A stretch of 7,903 nt of DNA, taken from positions 1-7,903 of the forward strand of contig JAKQWJ010000107.1 in NCBI GenBank assembly GCA_029562045.1, given 5' to 3'. Below, one piece after another: positions 6,416 through 7,903 of the stretch. How positions within the stretch are numbered: position 1 is the first letter of the stretch; every line of letters begins with the position of its first letter. The notes beneath the pieces are model-generated. The model was given only the letters and a program-made list of their open reading frames with translations, searched no databases and had not been told where the DNA came from. Origin of the DNA: Spirochaetota bacterium (GTDB lineage: Bacteria; Spirochaetota; Spirochaetia; DTKZ01). The translations under genes were made by a program, and so were the position numbers.

Positions 6416-7724
6416 TCACCACCTCCATGATAGCCTCCCTTTCATCCTGCACCTTCGTCCGGGTCAGGAGTTTCCGGGCGACGGTTTCGCTTATTTCAAT
6501 GTTCTTCTCCAGCGGTCTGCCGCAGAGGGAAAAGTATCCCCCCGCCGCTTTCAGACTGTCTTCGATGTACGCCAGGGCGTCCCGCACGGTTTCCACTTCC
6601 TGGCGGGTTATGTCCTGAAACTGCAGGTGTTCCAGGATTGAATCCATATCCGTGTTCACCCCGATGGCGGATTCGGAGATGACGGCCGAAATCCGGGAAA
6701 AATTGTCGTAGCTGGAGGCAAGTCTTTCCACCGATTCCTTCAGCATTCCGGACCGTTCTTCCATCCTGGCGATGACCGACTCGTAGGTCTTCGTCACGTT
6801 GAGACGGGTTTCGTCGAAGGATCCCTGGAGTTCCGCGAGCCGCCGGGCGATATCCCCGCTGAAGGCGGCGGTCCGGTCGTTGAGCCGGTTCAGTTCGTGT
6901 GCGATGACCTTGAAAGCCCGGCCCGCCGAACCTCCGATCCGGGATGCTTCGATGGACAGGTTGATGCCGATCAGATTGCTCCGTTCAGTGATATCGTTGA
7001 TCTGCTTCAGCATCGACGTGCTTTCATCGACCATCCCCCGGAGCTTTTCCATCTTTTCCGCCATGTCCCGGGCGCTGGCGGTCATTTCCCGCATGGTATT
7101 CCATTCCTCCTCCACCTGGGACAGCGAATCCCGTATCAGATCCCGAACGGTCCCCCCATCGCCCTTTCCTTCGAACTCCCGCAGGATGGATTTCCCCTGC
7201 CGGGCTGTTTCGGAGGTCTTCTGCTGGATGGAAACGAATGCTTCCATCAGCCCCAGGGCGGCTTCCTCGGTTTTTCCCGTTATGACCCCCAGCAGTTTTT
7301 TCAGGTAGGGCACGAGATAGAATATTTCGTTGAGCCCCGCCGCGGACAGCGCGGTTTCCGCCCGTCGGTCCACCTCGGCGGCTAACTTTTCATCCCCCTG
7401 GACCGTCCCGGAAAGGGCCGGCAGGAGATTCCGTTCGGTCAGGCGCCGGAGGACCCGGTCCCGTGCCGCCAGAGCCTCTCTGAGGGGACCGCAGGGGTCC
7501 GGTCGTTCTTCCCGGTCCTCGTCCCGGACGGCCCCGGACGGAGGGGCGGCCTGTCCCGGAAACCGGAACCACAGCAGGGCGGGAAAGACAAGGGCCCCAA
7601 GAAAGGCGCCCCAGGCCGCGGGACGGCCGAGTCCGGTGAAACCGAGGACCCCGGCGGAGACAAAAGAAAGAAAAAGCAATACTCCAATTATTATCTCTTT
7701 TTTTCTATTTATCTCCAATTTCAT
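6396..7724 (-). CDS. Membrane-anchored MCP-like protein with a CheZ-like FQDITRQ motif
   Basis: The 442-residue product is receptor-like but unusual. Two hydrophobic segments (about 11-29 and 36-54), split by only a few residues, form a membrane hairpin, so there is no periplasmic sensor domain. A Pro/Arg/Asp-rich linker (about 57-80) and a long helical region follow. QINDITERSNLIGINLSIEASRIGGSAGRAFKVIAHELNRL (241-281) is a divergent form of the MCP hairpin tip, where canonical receptors read LLALNAAIEAARAGE-GFAVVA-EVR-LA. I see no HAMP domain. LQFQDITRQ (367-375) resembles the CheZ active-site FQDLTGQ, with D371 and Q375 in the D-x-x-x-Q spacing. The likely role is modulation of CheA or CheY signalling from the membrane; phosphatase activity is inference. 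The ATG at 7724 was chosen over an in-frame TTG at 7742 because a -10 element lies between them. Neither start has a good Shine-Dalgarno sequence. It overlaps cheY by 20 nt. Confidence 0.85.
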   Translation of the reverse strand: MKLEINRKKEIIIGVLLFLSFVSAGVLGFTGLGRPAAWGAFLGALVFPALLWFRFPGQAAPPSGAVRDEDREERPDPCGPLREALAARDRVLRRLTERNLLPALSGTVQGDEKLAAEVDRRAETALSAAGLNEIFYLVPYLKKLLGVITGKTEEAALGLMEAFVSIQQKTSETARQGKSILREFEGKGDGGTVRDLIRDSLSQVEEEWNTMREMTASARDMAEKMEKLRGMVDESTSMLKQINDITERSNLIGINLSIEASRIGGSAGRAFKVIAHELNRLNDRTAAFSGDIARRLAELQGSFDETRLNVTKTYESVIARMEERSGMLKESVERLASSYDNFSRISAVISESAIGVNTDMDSILEHLQFQDITRQEVETVRDALAYIEDSLKAAGGYFSLCGRPLEKNIEISETVARKLLTRTKVQDEREAIMEVVNEHSRG

Positions 7725-7730
7725 GCGGCC

Positions 7731-7759
7731 ATTGTAAAACAATACCCGGGAAAGTGCAA
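7731..7759 (-). promoter_or_regulatory. Candidate promoter of the receptor-like gene-cheY unit, possibly giving a leaderless transcript
   Basis: On the minus strand TTGCAC (7759-7754), a 17-base spacer and TACAAT (7736-7731) form a promoter-like pair. The -10 matches the consensus at five of six positions, while the -35 keeps mainly TTG. Six bases separate the -10 from the ATG at 7724, so initiation would fall on or beside the start codon. That agrees with the absence of a Shine-Dalgarno sequence. Confidence 0.55.
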
Positions 7760-7770
7760 GGGAAAGTGCA
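7748..7770. repeat. Two direct copies of GGGAAAGTGCA (12-nt period)
   Basis: The 11-mer GGGAAAGTGCA occurs at 7748-7758 and exactly again at 7760-7770, separated by one base. The left copy covers the candidate -35 element and the right copy is just upstream of it. The period is close to one helical turn, so a regulator dimer could contact both copies on one face of the DNA. A binding function is inference; chance duplication is possible. Confidence 0.6.
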
Positions 7771-7807
7771 CGCTTCGGGGGTGAAAATTTTTCCGCCCAG
7801 TATAGGG

Positions 7808-7903
7808 AGGCCGGTCTCTCAGGCCGGTCTCTCAGGCCGGTCTCTCAGGCCGGTCTCTCAGGCCGGTCTCTCAGGCCGGGGCTCAGGCCGGGGCTCAGGC
7901 CGG
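7808..7903. repeat. 13-bp/12-bp tandem repeat array (minisatellite), continuing past the right edge
   Basis: Five identical copies of AGGCCGGTCTCTC (7808-7820, 7821-7833, 7834-7846, 7847-7859, 7860-7872) are followed by two copies of the 12-bp variant AGGCCGGGGCTC (7873-7884, 7885-7896) and a partial AGGCCGG (7897-7903). Copies are perfect within each type, suggesting recent slippage expansion. The unit length is not a multiple of three and no gene is seen across it, so it appears non-coding. Each unit contains the palindrome GGCC, so neighbouring units can pair as hairpins. Confidence 0.95.

Larger units (their letters stand above)
7725..7903. other. Upstream non-coding region of the chemotaxis locus
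   Basis: This stretch holds, from left to right, the candidate promoter, the paired 11-mers, a short unexplained segment (7771-7807) with an A/T run near 7784-7793, and the minisatellite. No gene is supported in it on either strand. Whatever lies to the right is outside the window. Confidence 0.7.

Noticed and set aside
7753..7772. Sigma-54-like GTGCAC...TTGCA on the minus strand
   Set aside because: The GG of the -24 element is not intact, and the spacing to the GC of the -12 element is one base too long. The sigma-70-type pair fits better.
7808..7903. CRISPR array
   Set aside because: Units of 12-13 bp are directly abutting with no variable spacers, so this is a simple tandem repeat.

Overview
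The window holds a chemotaxis signal-transduction locus. Every convincing gene is on the minus strand, so the locus reads from right to left. In transcription order it encodes a membrane-anchored receptor-like protein (6396-7724), CheY (6050-6415), CheA with two Hpt domains (3719-5884), a transmembrane methyl-accepting chemotaxis receptor (1641-3695), CheW (1127-1627), CheR (294-1130) and the N-terminal receiver part of CheB, which runs off the left edge (1-297). The coding DNA is GC-rich. Strong GGAGG-type ribosome sites and GTG/TTG starts fit a motile bacterium. The receptor has a sizeable extracytoplasmic domain. The protein families alone do not fix the phylum; Spirochaetota, Synergistota or Desulfobacterota-like bacteria are plausible guesses, and this is inference only.

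There are probably two transcription units. The first starts at a likely promoter at 7731-7759, placed so that transcription would begin at or next to the ATG of the receptor-like gene (a leaderless mRNA candidate). It continues into cheY through a 20-nt overlap and stops at a strong intrinsic terminator (5987-6013). A strikingly AT-rich 100-nt stretch follows, with candidate -35/-10 elements for the second unit, cheA-mcp-cheW-cheR-cheB. Genes in the second unit are packed with gaps of 23 and 13 nt and then two 4-nt start/stop overlaps (ATGA, TTGA), which suggests translational coupling and stoichiometric expression.

Together these genes supply almost a whole chemotaxis pathway: receptor, CheW coupling protein, CheA kinase, CheY output, and CheR/CheB adaptation enzymes. 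No separate CheZ, CheC, CheX or CheD gene is visible. The receptor-like protein encoded just before CheY carries a CheZ-like F-Q-D-x-T-x-Q motif near its C-terminus, so it could fill the missing CheY-phosphatase role. This is the most interesting functional hypothesis here. Other points of note are the CheA layout (Hpt-Hpt-tandem 'LGxxLVxxGxxxxxxxxxAL' repeats-P3-P4-P5), a G9 tract in cheA, a possible CheR-docking pentapeptide on the receptor, and a perfect 13-bp minisatellite at the right edge upstream of the first promoter.
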